From contig JAEUHC010000018.1 in the NCBI GenBank assembly GCA_016794785.1, positions 248,001 through 312,000 on the forward strand: a stretch of DNA of 64,000 nucleotides, read 5' to 3'. Within the stretch, counting starts at the first letter, position 1. Each line of letters starts with the position of its first letter. A program made the position numbers and the translations under genes. This DNA comes from Opitutaceae bacterium (lineage in GTDB: Bacteria; Verrucomicrobiota; Verrucomicrobiia; Opitutales; Opitutaceae). This document shows positions 24,880 through 33,518 of this stretch, one piece after another. The notes under the pieces were generated by a model. It saw nothing but the letters and a program-made list of their open reading frames with translations. It was not told the DNA's origin and did no database searches.

Positions 24880-26778
24880 TTACTGCGCGAGGAAGGCCTC
24901 GACGATGGCGACGCCGGTCGCGCCGTTCTTGCCGCGCACGATCGTCGAGTAGGCGCCGGGCTCCAAGGTCACGAGGATCGCGGAATCCGAGTCGGAGCCG
25001 GGCGCGTAGCCGGTCGCGGTGATGGCGGCCTGCTGCGTGGATTTCCAATCGTCGTTGGAGCGGATGATCGTCTGGCCTTGGTAGAGCTCGAGCGTGGTGT
25101 CGGCCAGCGCGCCGGTGACGCCAAACGCGGTGAGCGACTGGCCCATGGCGCGGACGACGACCTGCACGGGCTGCGTGCCGCGGATGATGAAGCCGCCGAT
25201 GAGCGAGTTGGCGCCGGCGCCGGCGACGCCGCGGGCGGAGATGTTGAGCAGCGGCGAGGCGGCCTGGCGCGGGTTGTGGTCGTAGTTGCGGCCGTTGTGC
25301 GGCGTGGGGCTGTAGGGGAAGACCTTGTTGAGGATGGCGTCGTTGGTGTCCACGTTGTCGATCCCCGCCGCGGAGCGGATGGTGAGCGGGAGCGAGCGCA
25401 GGTCGCTGATCACCGCGGTCACGCCGATGTCGATCACGTCTTCGCCGAAACGGCGGCCGTTGGGCCAGCCACCGGGAACGTAGAACTTGGAAGCATCGGC
25501 GCCGAGGGCGCTGCCGGGCAGGCGGAACGGGTGGCCGCTCGCGACCGGGCTCTCGAGCACATCGCCGCCGAAGATGCTCAGGCGGGAGTAGCCGGCATCG
25601 TCGGGCAGCACGCTGCTGGTGGCGCCGCCGCCGGCGAGCCGGGCGCGGCTGGTCGAGAGATCAACCTTGATGACGTCAGGGATGAAGATGGCGGCGAGGT
25701 CGGCGCGGTTGGTGACGGGCGCGACGTTGCCCTTGAGCACGAGGGCGTTGATCAGCACGCCGAGCTCGGGGTTCTCGGCATAGGTGCGGAAGAGCGCGGC
25801 ATCGCTCGTGGGCTTGGTGCGGTTGTAGAGATCCTTGTCCTTGATCGCGATGAAGGCCTCGCAGAAGAGCGGGTTGCCCTGGCGGCCGACCTGCACCCAG
25901 GGGCCGGTGGCGGCGGTGCCCGCGGAGTTGGCGCCGTCGGTCAGGACGGTGTTGGCGCGGCGGCTGGTGGTGGCATAGACGCCCATCGTCTGGTTGGCGC
26001 CGCCGGGAATCTCGGAGAACGGAATCTCAAGCACGATGGTGTGGACGTTGAACCCGCCCTGGCTGTCGAAGCGCTGGTTGCCGGACTTGAGCGAGAGCAG
26101 ATCGAAGATGGCGTTGATGTCGCCGTAAAAAGCGTCGTCGCGCTGCCCGGCGAAGGAGCGGTATCCGCCGCTGAGTGTCGCGATGGCCGTGCGGGTGTAG
26201 TCGTCGAGCTGCGTGGTGTCGCCGACGCCGTCCTTGGCGGGCTGGTTGCCGTCGTTGCCCTTGTTGTAGCGGGGCGTGGCGACGCCCTGGTTGTTGGGCG
26301 GCACGGTGCCGTTGCCGAGCGGGGTGCTGGCGGAGCCCACGACCTTGGTCACCGTGTAGGTCTGCGTGAGGTTTTGCGAGGAGTCGCCGTTGGCGCCGAC
26401 GACGCCGGTGTAGGACTGCAGGATGGTGTTCTGCGTCTTGTAGTTTTCGGCGAACTGGAACTGGTAGGCGACCAAGTCCGCGCCCGTCGTGGGATTGGCG
26501 AGGAAGATTTGGTAGAGGACGTTGGGGTCGAAATTGTATTTGTTGGGACCGACGCCGGGCTCCTGGTGCGGATAGACCGAGAGGGCGACGTCGAGGAACT
26601 TCTGGCCGTTGCGCTCGACGACGAACGCATACACGTCCGTGGTGTTGGCGGATTGATCGAGGGTGATGCCGGGCGCATCCATGTGGCTGGAGGCGCGAAT
26701 CGGCGTGAGGCCGAGCGAGGCGGACAGGGCGACCGCGAGGAAAACGCGCGCCGGACTGGGGGTGGAGGTTGATTTCAT
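24880..26778 (-). CDS. Exported DUF4331 family protein
   Basis: The start at the Met of MKSTSTPSPARVF gives 632 residues with a Sec signal peptide ending near RAS-S; longer upstream frames are antisense noise. The mature start (SSHMDAPGI.LD..AN.TDVYAFV) and the later VLEIPFSEI and GRRFGEDVID match DUF4331, a family of exported proteins without established function. Residues about 510-632 form an extra beta-rich domain (LNISARG, GGFIIRG, VVVRAMGQSL, SNDDW, GVAIVEAF) that also occurs twice in the DUF1800 protein at 30.1 kb. It follows a HupE/UreJ-like gene on the same strand, a pairing I have seen described for DUF4331 loci (from memory). Role unknown. Confidence 0.88.
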   Translation of the reverse strand: MKSTSTPSPARVFLAVALSASLGLTPIRASSHMDAPGITLDQSANTTDVYAFVVERNGQKFLDVALSVYPHQEPGVGPNKYNFDPNVLYQIFLANPTTGADLVAYQFQFAENYKTQNTILQSYTGVVGANGDSSQNLTQTYTVTKVVGSASTPLGNGTVPPNNQGVATPRYNKGNDGNQPAKDGVGDTTQLDDYTRTAIATLSGGYRSFAGQRDDAFYGDINAIFDLLSLKSGNQRFDSQGGFNVHTIVLEIPFSEIPGGANQTMGVYATTSRRANTVLTDGANSAGTAATGPWVQVGRQGNPLFCEAFIAIKDKDLYNRTKPTSDAALFRTYAENPELGVLINALVLKGNVAPVTNRADLAAIFIPDVIKVDLSTSRARLAGGGATSSVLPDDAGYSRLSIFGGDVLESPVASGHPFRLPGSALGADASKFYVPGGWPNGRRFGEDVIDIGVTAVISDLRSLPLTIRSAAGIDNVDTNDAILNKVFPYSPTPHNGRNYDHNPRQAASPLLNISARGVAGAGANSLIGGFIIRGTQPVQVVVRAMGQSLTAFGVTGALADTTLELYQGQTIIRSNDDWKSTQQAAITATGYAPGSDSDSAILVTLEPGAYSTIVRGKNGATGVAIVEAFLAQ

Positions 26779-26911
26779 GATCGTGGGACAGAACGGAGGA
26801 ACGCGATGGATCCCCGCGCCAGCCACCAGGCCGGACAAAATGAAACGGGGGTAAGGACAGACCTCGCCCCTCATTCGCACCACGCCACGCGCGGGATGCG
26901 TCGCAAACGGG

Positions 26912-26940
26912 AAAGTTTCCCGGCAAAAACTTTTTGCATC
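26912..26940. promoter_or_regulatory. Two adjacent short palindromes
   Basis: GGGAAAGTTTCCC (26912-26924) and GCAAAAACTTTTTGC (26926-26940) are both perfect palindromes one base apart, between the end of the HupE-like gene and the DUF4331 gene. They could be operator half-sites or a weak transcription-end structure; no regulator can be named. Confidence 0.4.
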
Positions 26941-26969
26941 CGCCCGGGGGGCCCGGACGTAATGCGCTT

Positions 26970-28100
26970 TCAACCCAGCACGGTGCGCTGAAGCAGCCAA
27001 AACAACCCCGCGAGCACGACGACCACCGAGATCGCGGGCACGCCCCGGCTGACAAACTGCTCCTTGCGCCGCAGCCAGAGCAGCCCCGGCAGCACCACCG
27101 CCGCCACTGCGATCTGCCCCAGCTCGACGCCGAGGTTGAACGTGAGCAGCGGCATCACGACGCTCCCGCCATCGCGACCGAGCCCAAGATCGCGCAGCAC
27201 TCCGGCGAAGCCGAAGCCGTGGATCAGGCCGAAGACAAACGTCAGCGCCCAGCGCCCGCGGGGCTCCGCGCCGCGGCGCAGCAAATTCTCCACGCCGACC
27301 AGCACGATCGACGCCGCGATCACGGGCTCGACGAACCGCGCCGGCAGGCTGACGACATCGAGCGCGGCCAGCGCCAGCGTGATCGAGTGCGCGAGCGTAA
27401 ACGACGTGATGATCACGACGCAGGCGCGGAAGCTCCGGCACACCACGAGCAGCGCGACGAGAAACAACAGGTGATCGTAGCCCGTCCAGATGTGGTGGAC
27501 GCCGAGCTTGATGAACTCCCACCACGTGCCGGCCTCGCTCTCCGTGGAGGCAGGTGCCGGGGCTGGGACCGGGACCGGCGCGCCGGTGAGATTGGCCACT
27601 TGCTCCACGGTCGCGAGCGGCAGCAAGACGGCGGCGTCCTCGGCCTTCAGGAGTTTTTTGACCAGGACCGATCCGTTCACGTCGGCGATGATCACGAATT
27701 GCCGATGCTCGGAAGGCAGGCCGCCGATCTTCAGGGCACGGAGGGTGAGCGGCGCGCGCTCCGGGCCGAGGGGATAGACAGCGCGGAAGCTCACATTGTC
27801 ACCGGGCAAAAGGTCGGCGCGCGTCTCGGTCGGGGTGAGCCGGGTCTCGCCGGCGCGCACTTCCCAGAACTGCGGCGCGAGCGCAAACAGCCGGTCGCGC
27901 ACGGCGTCGAACTCCGCCTGCGTCCAGGCGGTGTCGCGCCGCACCTCCGGCGGGAGCAGCTGCTCCACGTCGGCGGGCGCAAAGCCCGTCACGAGCACCA
28001 GCGCATCGGACAACAGCTCGCCCTGTGCCGTGCTGATGCCGGGATCGTGCGCGCGCACGAGTGCAGCCAGGCCGAGCCAAAGACAAATCCACGCGATCAT
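26970..28100 (-). CDS. HupE/UreJ-family membrane protein
   Basis: The start at MIAWICLWL gives 376 residues with a signal peptide (cleavage near VRA-H), so the mature protein begins with His-Asp. About 190 residues of soluble extracytoplasmic domain are followed by six or seven transmembrane segments with His-rich motifs typical of the HupE/UreJ_2 group (GVHHIWTGYDHLLFL, HSITL, GLIHGFGFAGVL). Related proteins are thought to be metal (nickel or similar) permeases, but this subgroup is uncharacterised. An earlier in-frame Met at about 28159 is an alternative start. It is divergent from aat and upstream of the DUF4331 gene. Confidence 0.82.
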   Translation of the reverse strand: MIAWICLWLGLAALVRAHDPGISTAQGELLSDALVLVTGFAPADVEQLLPPEVRRDTAWTQAEFDAVRDRLFALAPQFWEVRAGETRLTPTETRADLLPGDNVSFRAVYPLGPERAPLTLRALKIGGLPSEHRQFVIIADVNGSVLVKKLLKAEDAAVLLPLATVEQVANLTGAPVPVPAPAPASTESEAGTWWEFIKLGVHHIWTGYDHLLFLVALLVVCRSFRACVVIITSFTLAHSITLALAALDVVSLPARFVEPVIAASIVLVGVENLLRRGAEPRGRWALTFVFGLIHGFGFAGVLRDLGLGRDGGSVVMPLLTFNLGVELGQIAVAAVVLPGLLWLRRKEQFVSRGVPAISVVVVLAGLFWLLQRTVLG

Positions 28101-28288
28101 CGCGCCGAACGATCGGGCGCAGTCGGGGAACAGGGGCACATTATCTGAGGCTCGCATCACTAGGGCGCGAGCGAAGCGCCGCGGCGGCGGCGCAGGCAAG
28201 GCATTATCCCGCGGGCCGCGCAATATCCCGGGCCGCGCTGCGCACTCGACGCCCAGCGCCGGGCCGGCCACATCTACCCGAGCGCCGC

Positions 28289-28954
28289 ATGACCACACCG
28301 GAATGGCCCGAACCCGATCCCGAGGATGAGCTCGGCCTCGTGGCGCTCGACTACAACCTCGCGCCCGCCCGGATCGTCTCGGCCTACCGGCAAGGGATTT
28401 TTCCGTGGCCCGACGCGGAGGCGCATCGGCCCATCCCGTGGGTCTGCCCGCCGCGACGCGCGATTCTGGAGTTCGATTCGCTGCATGTGCCGAAGAGCCT
28501 CCGCAAGGCGCAGCGCGCGCTCGGCCCTCGGCTGCGTTTCACGATTGATCGAGATTTCGAGGCGGTCATCCGCGCCTGCGCCGCCGCGCCGCGGCCCGGC
28601 CAGGGCGGCACCTGGATCGGGCCCGCGATGATTGCCGCGTATGTCGAGGTGCATCGCCTCGGGCATGCGCACAGCATCGAAGCCTGGGAAGGCGACACCC
28701 TGGTGGGCGGGCTCTACGGCGTGAGCGCAGCGGGCGTGTTCACGGGCGAGAGCATGTTTCACCGCATCGGCGACGCCTCCAAGCTCTGCGTGCTGCACCT
28801 GATCGAGCACCTGCGCGCCCGCGGCTCCACCTGGATCGACATCCAGCAGCTCACGCCGCATTTCGCCGTGCTCGGGGCGCGCGAAATCGCGCGCGAGGAT
28901 TTTCTGGTGCGCCTCGCAGCTGAGCGGGCCGCGGGACGGGTGCTTTTTCCGTAA
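28289..28954 (+). CDS. aat: Leucyl/phenylalanyl-tRNA--protein transferase
   Basis: This 221-residue cytoplasmic enzyme adds Leu or Phe from aminoacyl-tRNA to proteins with N-terminal Arg or Lys, marking them for ClpAP degradation. Family motifs are clear: AYRQGIFPW near the start, PIPWVCPPRRAIL, GTWIGPAMIAAY, GGLYGVSAAGVFTGESMF and DIQQLTPHF. The ATG was chosen because homology begins just after it; the upstream extension is non-coding. A perfect inverted-repeat element follows 27 bp after the stop, between this gene and convergent prmA. Confidence 0.95.
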   Translation: MTTPEWPEPDPEDELGLVALDYNLAPARIVSAYRQGIFPWPDAEAHRPIPWVCPPRRAILEFDSLHVPKSLRKAQRALGPRLRFTIDRDFEAVIRACAAAPRPGQGGTWIGPAMIAAYVEVHRLGHAHSIEAWEGDTLVGGLYGVSAAGVFTGESMFHRIGDASKLCVLHLIEHLRARGSTWIDIQQLTPHFAVLGAREIAREDFLVRLAAERAAGRVLFP

Positions 28955-28981
28955 CAGAATCACGGATCGGCAACGACTCGT

Positions 28982-29041
28982 TGTGGGAGCGAGCTTGCTC
29001 GCGACCGTCCCGAATCAGTCGCGAGCAAGCTCGCTCCCACA
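28982..29041. repeat. REPIN-like inverted repeat, copy 1
   Basis: Two perfectly complementary 24-base arms (28982-29005 and 29018-29041, beginning TGTGGGAGCGAGCTTGCTCG) face each other across 12 bases. Each arm contains its own smaller palindrome (CGAGCTTGCTCG-like). It lies between convergent aat and prmA and may also act as a bidirectional terminator. Confidence 0.9.
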
Positions 29042-29062
29042 GGATCAGGAGTTCTGTGCGCC

Positions 29063-29962
29063 TCACGCCGGCCGCACCAGCATGACATCGCTCCACTCGC
29101 CCATCACGCGCGTGTCGATTGTCCAGCCAGGCGCCGCGGCGGCGAAGGCCGCGCTCACCTGCGCGTTTTCCTGCGCGAGGATGCCGCTTAAAACGAGCGT
29201 GCCGCCGGGCGCAACGGCCGCGACGAGTTCGCGCGCGAACCGCATGAGCACATCGGCCTGGATGTTGGCGAGCACGACGTCCGCCGTCTGCCCCGCCAGC
29301 CCCGTCATGAGATCGCCGGTGGAAAACTGGACGCGCTCGGCGAGGCCGTTGAGGGCCGCGTTCTCCTCGCTCACCCGCACGGCCTCGGAATCGTTGTCGA
29401 AACCGCGCACATGGCCAAAGCCGAGCAGTGCCGCCGAGAGCGCGAGGATGCCAGACCCGCAGCCGGCATCGATGACGCGGCGCGCCGCCAGCGCTTGGCC
29501 GCCGGCGGGACTGCTCTCGGCGAGCGCGACCAGGCGCTCGACGCACAGCCGGGTCGTCTCGTGGTTCCCCGTCCCAAAGGCCAGGCCGGGATCGAGCCAC
29601 AGCACGGCGCCGCCGGGCGGCAGGCGAAAGGTCGCGCGCTCCCACACCGGCACCCAGTGCAGCCGGCCGAAACGCCAGGCGTGGAAATGAGCCTTGTAAC
29701 TGTCGCGCCAGTCGGCATCGGCCATCGCGCGCTCGGCGGGCTCACCGACCGCATGCACCCCAACCGCAACCAGCGCGGCTTGCAGCGTCGCCCACTCCGC
29801 GCGCAGCCCCGCCGCCTCGGCCCCGAGGCCCACGAGCCAGGCGCGGCGCGCAATCACATCCTCCAGCACGCTCCAGTTTTCCGCACCGCGCTCGAGCAGC
29901 GTATCTTCCCCGGTAGAGGCGTCGGCGGCGGGAACCTCGATTTTAAGTTCGAATAGGGCCAT
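29063..29962 (-). CDS. prmA: Ribosomal protein L11 methyltransferase
   Basis: This 299-residue SAM-dependent methyltransferase modifies L11 in the ribosome. The start at MALFELKIEV is where homology begins; a longer open frame upstream has lower-GC, non-coding character. The N-terminal substrate-recognition domain (about 1-110) contains WRDSYKAHFHAWRFG and the following WVPVWE. The Rossmann domain has LDPGLAFGTGNHETTRL, DAGCGSGILAL and VLANIQADVL (NxxA-type motif). It is convergent with aat. Confidence 0.93.
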   Translation of the reverse strand: MALFELKIEVPAADASTGEDTLLERGAENWSVLEDVIARRAWLVGLGAEAAGLRAEWATLQAALVAVGVHAVGEPAERAMADADWRDSYKAHFHAWRFGRLHWVPVWERATFRLPPGGAVLWLDPGLAFGTGNHETTRLCVERLVALAESSPAGGQALAARRVIDAGCGSGILALSAALLGFGHVRGFDNDSEAVRVSEENAALNGLAERVQFSTGDLMTGLAGQTADVVLANIQADVLMRFARELVAAVAPGGTLVLSGILAQENAQVSAAFAAAAPGWTIDTRVMGEWSDVMLVRPA

Positions 29963-30146
29963 TGGGAGGCTGTGACGTTCCGCGCGGAAGAGCCGGTGGG
30001 CAAGGGAATTACCCGGCTTCGCCACAGAATTGCGATTCAGGTTTTGACGTCCCATGCCGATGGTATTTGTGGGAGGGATATAGCTTTTGTTGCCCCCGCG
30101 CGAACATCCCCTTCTCGCCCGCCCAAACCTCCGACTTTTGCTGCGC

Positions 30147-33100
30147 ATGAAACTACCTCGCCTACTCCCCCTCGTCTTCATCCTTGCGTCCGCGCCTGTG
30201 GCCCTCGCGCAGGTGCCGAGCCTCACCAACCTCTCGACCCGCGCGCAGGTCGGCACCGGCGGCGACATCATCATCTCCGGCTTCAACATCGGGCCCGGTG
30301 GCAACAAGACCGTGCTCATCCGCGCGAGCGGCCCCGCGCTCACCGGCTTCGGCGTCCCCGGCGCCCTGACCGACCCGAAGCTCGAGCTCTACTCCGGCCA
30401 GACCAAGATCGCGGAAAACGACAACTGGGGCACGCCCATGGGGGGCGCGACGCCGCTCACAGTCGCGACCTTCTCCGGAGTCGGCGCGTTTGCCTTTGGC
30501 CCCAACTCCCGCGACGCCGCACTGATTGCGACACTCGCTCCCGGGCCCTACACGGCACAGGTCAGCGGCATCGGTGGCGGCACCGGCGTCTCGTTGATTG
30601 AAGTGTATGAAGTCGGCGCCGGCACGTCGCGCCTCACCAATCTCTCCACCCGCGCCCTCGTCGGCGCCGGGGCCAACCAGCTCATCCCCGGCATAGTCGT
30701 GTCTCCCGGCGGCGGCAACCGCCGCCTCCTCATCCGCGCGGCCGGCCCGGCGCTCGCGGCGTTCGGCACGCCTGGCACCCTCGCCGATCCAGCAATCACG
30801 GTCACAAACGCCCCCGGCACCCCGGCCTTCTCCGCCACCAACGACAACTGGTCGACGCCCGTCGGCCCCACCGCCGCCAATGCCACCACCCTCTCGGCGG
30901 CGGCCGCGCAGGCCGGAGCCTTCGCCTTCACCGCGGGCAGCCGCGACTCCGCCCTCATTGTCGAACTGCCCGCCGGCAACTACTCGATCCAGACCAGCGG
31001 CGTCGGCGGCGGCACCGGTGTGGCCCTCGTCGAGGTTTACGACCTCACCCCGGCCAATCCGCCCATCGTCACCATCATCGCCAGCAAGGCCGCGGCCGAC
31101 GAGACCGGCACCAACCCCGGCGAATTCACCATCTCGCGCACCGGCGAGACGACCTTCCCTCTCACCGTCAGCTACGGTGTCGGCGGCTCCGCCGTCAACG
31201 GCTTCGATTACCCGGCGCTGCTCGGCACCGTCGTCATCCCCGCCGGCGCCTCCTCGGTGAAAATCCCGCTCTCACCCAATCCCGATGTGCAGAACGAGGG
31301 CACCGACACCGTCGTCGTCACACTGACCGCCGCCAACGGCTATTTCGTCGGACCGCAGAATAGCGCGACCGTCACCATCGCCGACAGCCCGGCCACACTC
31401 TACGTGTCCACAATCCGCACCACGCCGCAAGCCGTGGGCGGTTCCACCGCCTCCGGCTACGCCTCGATTCTGCTCAGTTCCAGCGGCACGCTCGCCGCGG
31501 TCAACGTCACCTTCACCGGACTCAGCTCCACGCAGGTCACCGCCCACCTCGTCTATGGCAACACGGACGACTACGTCTTCAACCTGCCCAATGGCCAGGT
31601 AAACGGCGCGCAGTGGACGTTCACCCCGACCGGCTCCTACACGAGCGCCCAGTTGCTCGACGCGCTGCGCAACGGCAACATCACCGTGCGCATCGACTCC
31701 GCGAAATTCCCCGGCGGCGAGCTCAAGGGCTCGTTCATCTCGGGCACAGGCTCGCAGAACTTCGTCGCCCCCGCCGCGCCGCCCGCCGCGCCGCTCACCG
31801 GCATCTCTGCCAACGAAGCCGCGCGCTTCCTCACCCAGGCCACCTTCGGCCCCACCAAGGCCGAGATCGATGCGCTCACCGGTGGCAGCATCGACGCTTG
31901 GGTCACGCAGCAGCTCGCGTTGCCCTTCACCTCGCACCGCACGGCCACGACCACGGACCGCACCACCTTCGGCGGCAGCAGCAGCTTCACCAACTGGAAC
32001 GCCATCCATCCGCCCAACCGCCAGTCCGCCTGGTTCAAGACCGTGCTCACCGCGCCCGACCAGCTCCGCCAGCGCGTGGCCTACGCCTTGAGCCAAATCC
32101 TGGTCATCTCCGACATCGCCCTAGCCGACGACAATCGCACCGAGCCCGTCGCCCACTACTACGACCAGCTCGGCGCCGGTGCATTTGGCAATTTCCGCAC
32201 CCTGCTTGAGACCGTCACCCTCTCCCCGATGATGGGCGAGTATCTCAGCTCCGTTCGCAACTCCAAGGCGACCTTCGACAACACCGGCGCCACCATCACA
32301 ACGCCGGACGAAAACTACGCCCGCGAGATCATGCAGCTCTTCACCATCGGCCTCGTGCGTCTGCAGCCCGATGGCACGCTGCAGCTCGGGGCCGACGGCC
32401 TCCCCATCCCGACCTACGACCAGACCACCATCACCGAACTCGCGAAGGTCTTCACCGGCTGGTCCTACTTCAACACCAACACCAGCAACAACAATTTCCG
32501 CAGCGGCGGTTCGAACTACTACAACCCGATGTCGCTCTTCCCCGGTTTCCACGACGACACCGTGAAGAACATCGCGCCGGTCAGCCCCACCCCCATCCCG
32601 GCCGGACAAGGCGGCATGGCCGACCTACGGATGGCGCTCGACGCCCTGTTCAACCACCCCAACACCGCGCCCTTCATCTCCAAGCTCCTCATCCAGCGCC
32701 TCGTCACGAGCAACCCGAGCCCCGGCTACGTTTACCGCGTCGCGCAGAAATTCGAGAACAACGGCTCCGGCACCCGCGGCGATCTCGCTGCAGTCGTCCG
32801 CGCCATCCTCACCGACTACGAGGCGCGCTCCCCCGCCGTCGCCAGCAACGTCTCCTTCGGCAAGCTCAAGGAGCCCCTCCTGCGCCTCACCGCCCTGATG
32901 CGCGGCCTCGGCGCCACCTCCCAATCCGGTCGCTACCTGGGGCGGCGCCATCACGTGAACGGCACGGTCATCACCAGCGCCACACCCCGCCCCGCCACGG
33001 CGGGCGAGATTGGCACCTACTCCACGTCCATCGACATCTTCGGTGTCCGCGGTCAGATCGCGCAAGCCGCGCTCCGCTCGAGCACCGTCTTCAACTTCTA

Positions 33101-33485
33101 CCATGCCGACTACGTGCTCCCGGGCCCCCTCGCGGCCGCCGGCCTCGTCGCGCCCGAGTTCGAAATCACGGACGACAACTACGCCATCAGCCTGCCCAAT
33201 TATCTGCGCACGTTTGTGAATTCGACCCTCAACGGCGTCGCCGCCAACAGCCAGCCCTACGTCATCACGCTCAACACCACCTATGAGCAGACTTTGGTCG
33301 GCAACCCCACGGCCCTCCTCAACCACCTCAGCCTGCTTTTCGCCGCCGGCAATCTGAGCGACGCTGCCCGCGCCCGCATGGTCACTGCACTCAACGCCCT
33401 TCCCGCCGCCACCAGCGCCGAGGACCGCGTGCGCACGGCCATCCTCCTCGTGCTGACCAGCCCGGGCGCTGCGATTCAGAAATAA
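30147..33485 (+). CDS. Multidomain exported DUF1800 protein (beta repeats, Calx-beta, CHRD)
   Basis: The ATG with a Sec signal peptide (VALA-Q, residues 1-21) gives 1112 residues. Domains in order: two copies of a roughly 130-residue beta domain (about 26-155 and 162-295; LTNLSTRA, GF.IGPGG, LIRA.GPAL, NDNW, GTGV.L.EVY); a Calx-beta domain (about 306-416, ending VTIADSP); a CHRD domain (about 418-535, HLVYGNTDDYVF, FPGGELKGSF); and DUF1800 to the end (EAARFLTQATFGPT, PDENYAREIMQLFTIGL, VFTGWSYF). DUF1800 genes usually precede DUF1501 genes in Planctomycetota and Verrucomicrobiota, as here. Function is unknown; surface or periplasmic binding and processing is a guess. Confidence 0.92.
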   Translation: MKLPRLLPLVFILASAPVALAQVPSLTNLSTRAQVGTGGDIIISGFNIGPGGNKTVLIRASGPALTGFGVPGALTDPKLELYSGQTKIAENDNWGTPMGGATPLTVATFSGVGAFAFGPNSRDAALIATLAPGPYTAQVSGIGGGTGVSLIEVYEVGAGTSRLTNLSTRALVGAGANQLIPGIVVSPGGGNRRLLIRAAGPALAAFGTPGTLADPAITVTNAPGTPAFSATNDNWSTPVGPTAANATTLSAAAAQAGAFAFTAGSRDSALIVELPAGNYSIQTSGVGGGTGVALVEVYDLTPANPPIVTIIASKAAADETGTNPGEFTISRTGETTFPLTVSYGVGGSAVNGFDYPALLGTVVIPAGASSVKIPLSPNPDVQNEGTDTVVVTLTAANGYFVGPQNSATVTIADSPATLYVSTIRTTPQAVGGSTASGYASILLSSSGTLAAVNVTFTGLSSTQVTAHLVYGNTDDYVFNLPNGQVNGAQWTFTPTGSYTSAQLLDALRNGNITVRIDSAKFPGGELKGSFISGTGSQNFVAPAAPPAAPLTGISANEAARFLTQATFGPTKAEIDALTGGSIDAWVTQQLALPFTSHRTATTTDRTTFGGSSSFTNWNAIHPPNRQSAWFKTVLTAPDQLRQRVAYALSQILVISDIALADDNRTEPVAHYYDQLGAGAFGNFRTLLETVTLSPMMGEYLSSVRNSKATFDNTGATITTPDENYAREIMQLFTIGLVRLQPDGTLQLGADGLPIPTYDQTTITELAKVFTGWSYFNTNTSNNNFRSGGSNYYNPMSLFPGFHDDTVKNIAPVSPTPIPAGQGGMADLRMALDALFNHPNTAPFISKLLIQRLVTSNPSPGYVYRVAQKFENNGSGTRGDLAAVVRAILTDYEARSPAVASNVSFGKLKEPLLRLTALMRGLGATSQSGRYLGRRHHVNGTVITSATPRPATAGEIGTYSTSIDIFGVRGQIAQAALRSSTVFNFYHADYVLPGPLAAAGLVAPEFEITDDNYAISLPNYLRTFVNSTLNGVAANSQPYVITLNTTYEQTLVGNPTALLNHLSLLFAAGNLSDAARARMVTALNALPAATSAEDRVRTAILLVLTSPGAAIQK

Positions 33486-33518
33486 CCCTTCCGCCCCCAC
33501 CCTCCTCTCCCGCGCGCC

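Noticed and set aside
25078..26772. 564-codon plus-strand frame opposite the DUF4331 gene
   Set aside because: It is repetitive Val/Gly/Ala/Glu sequence with no domain, and the minus strand carries a clear exported protein.
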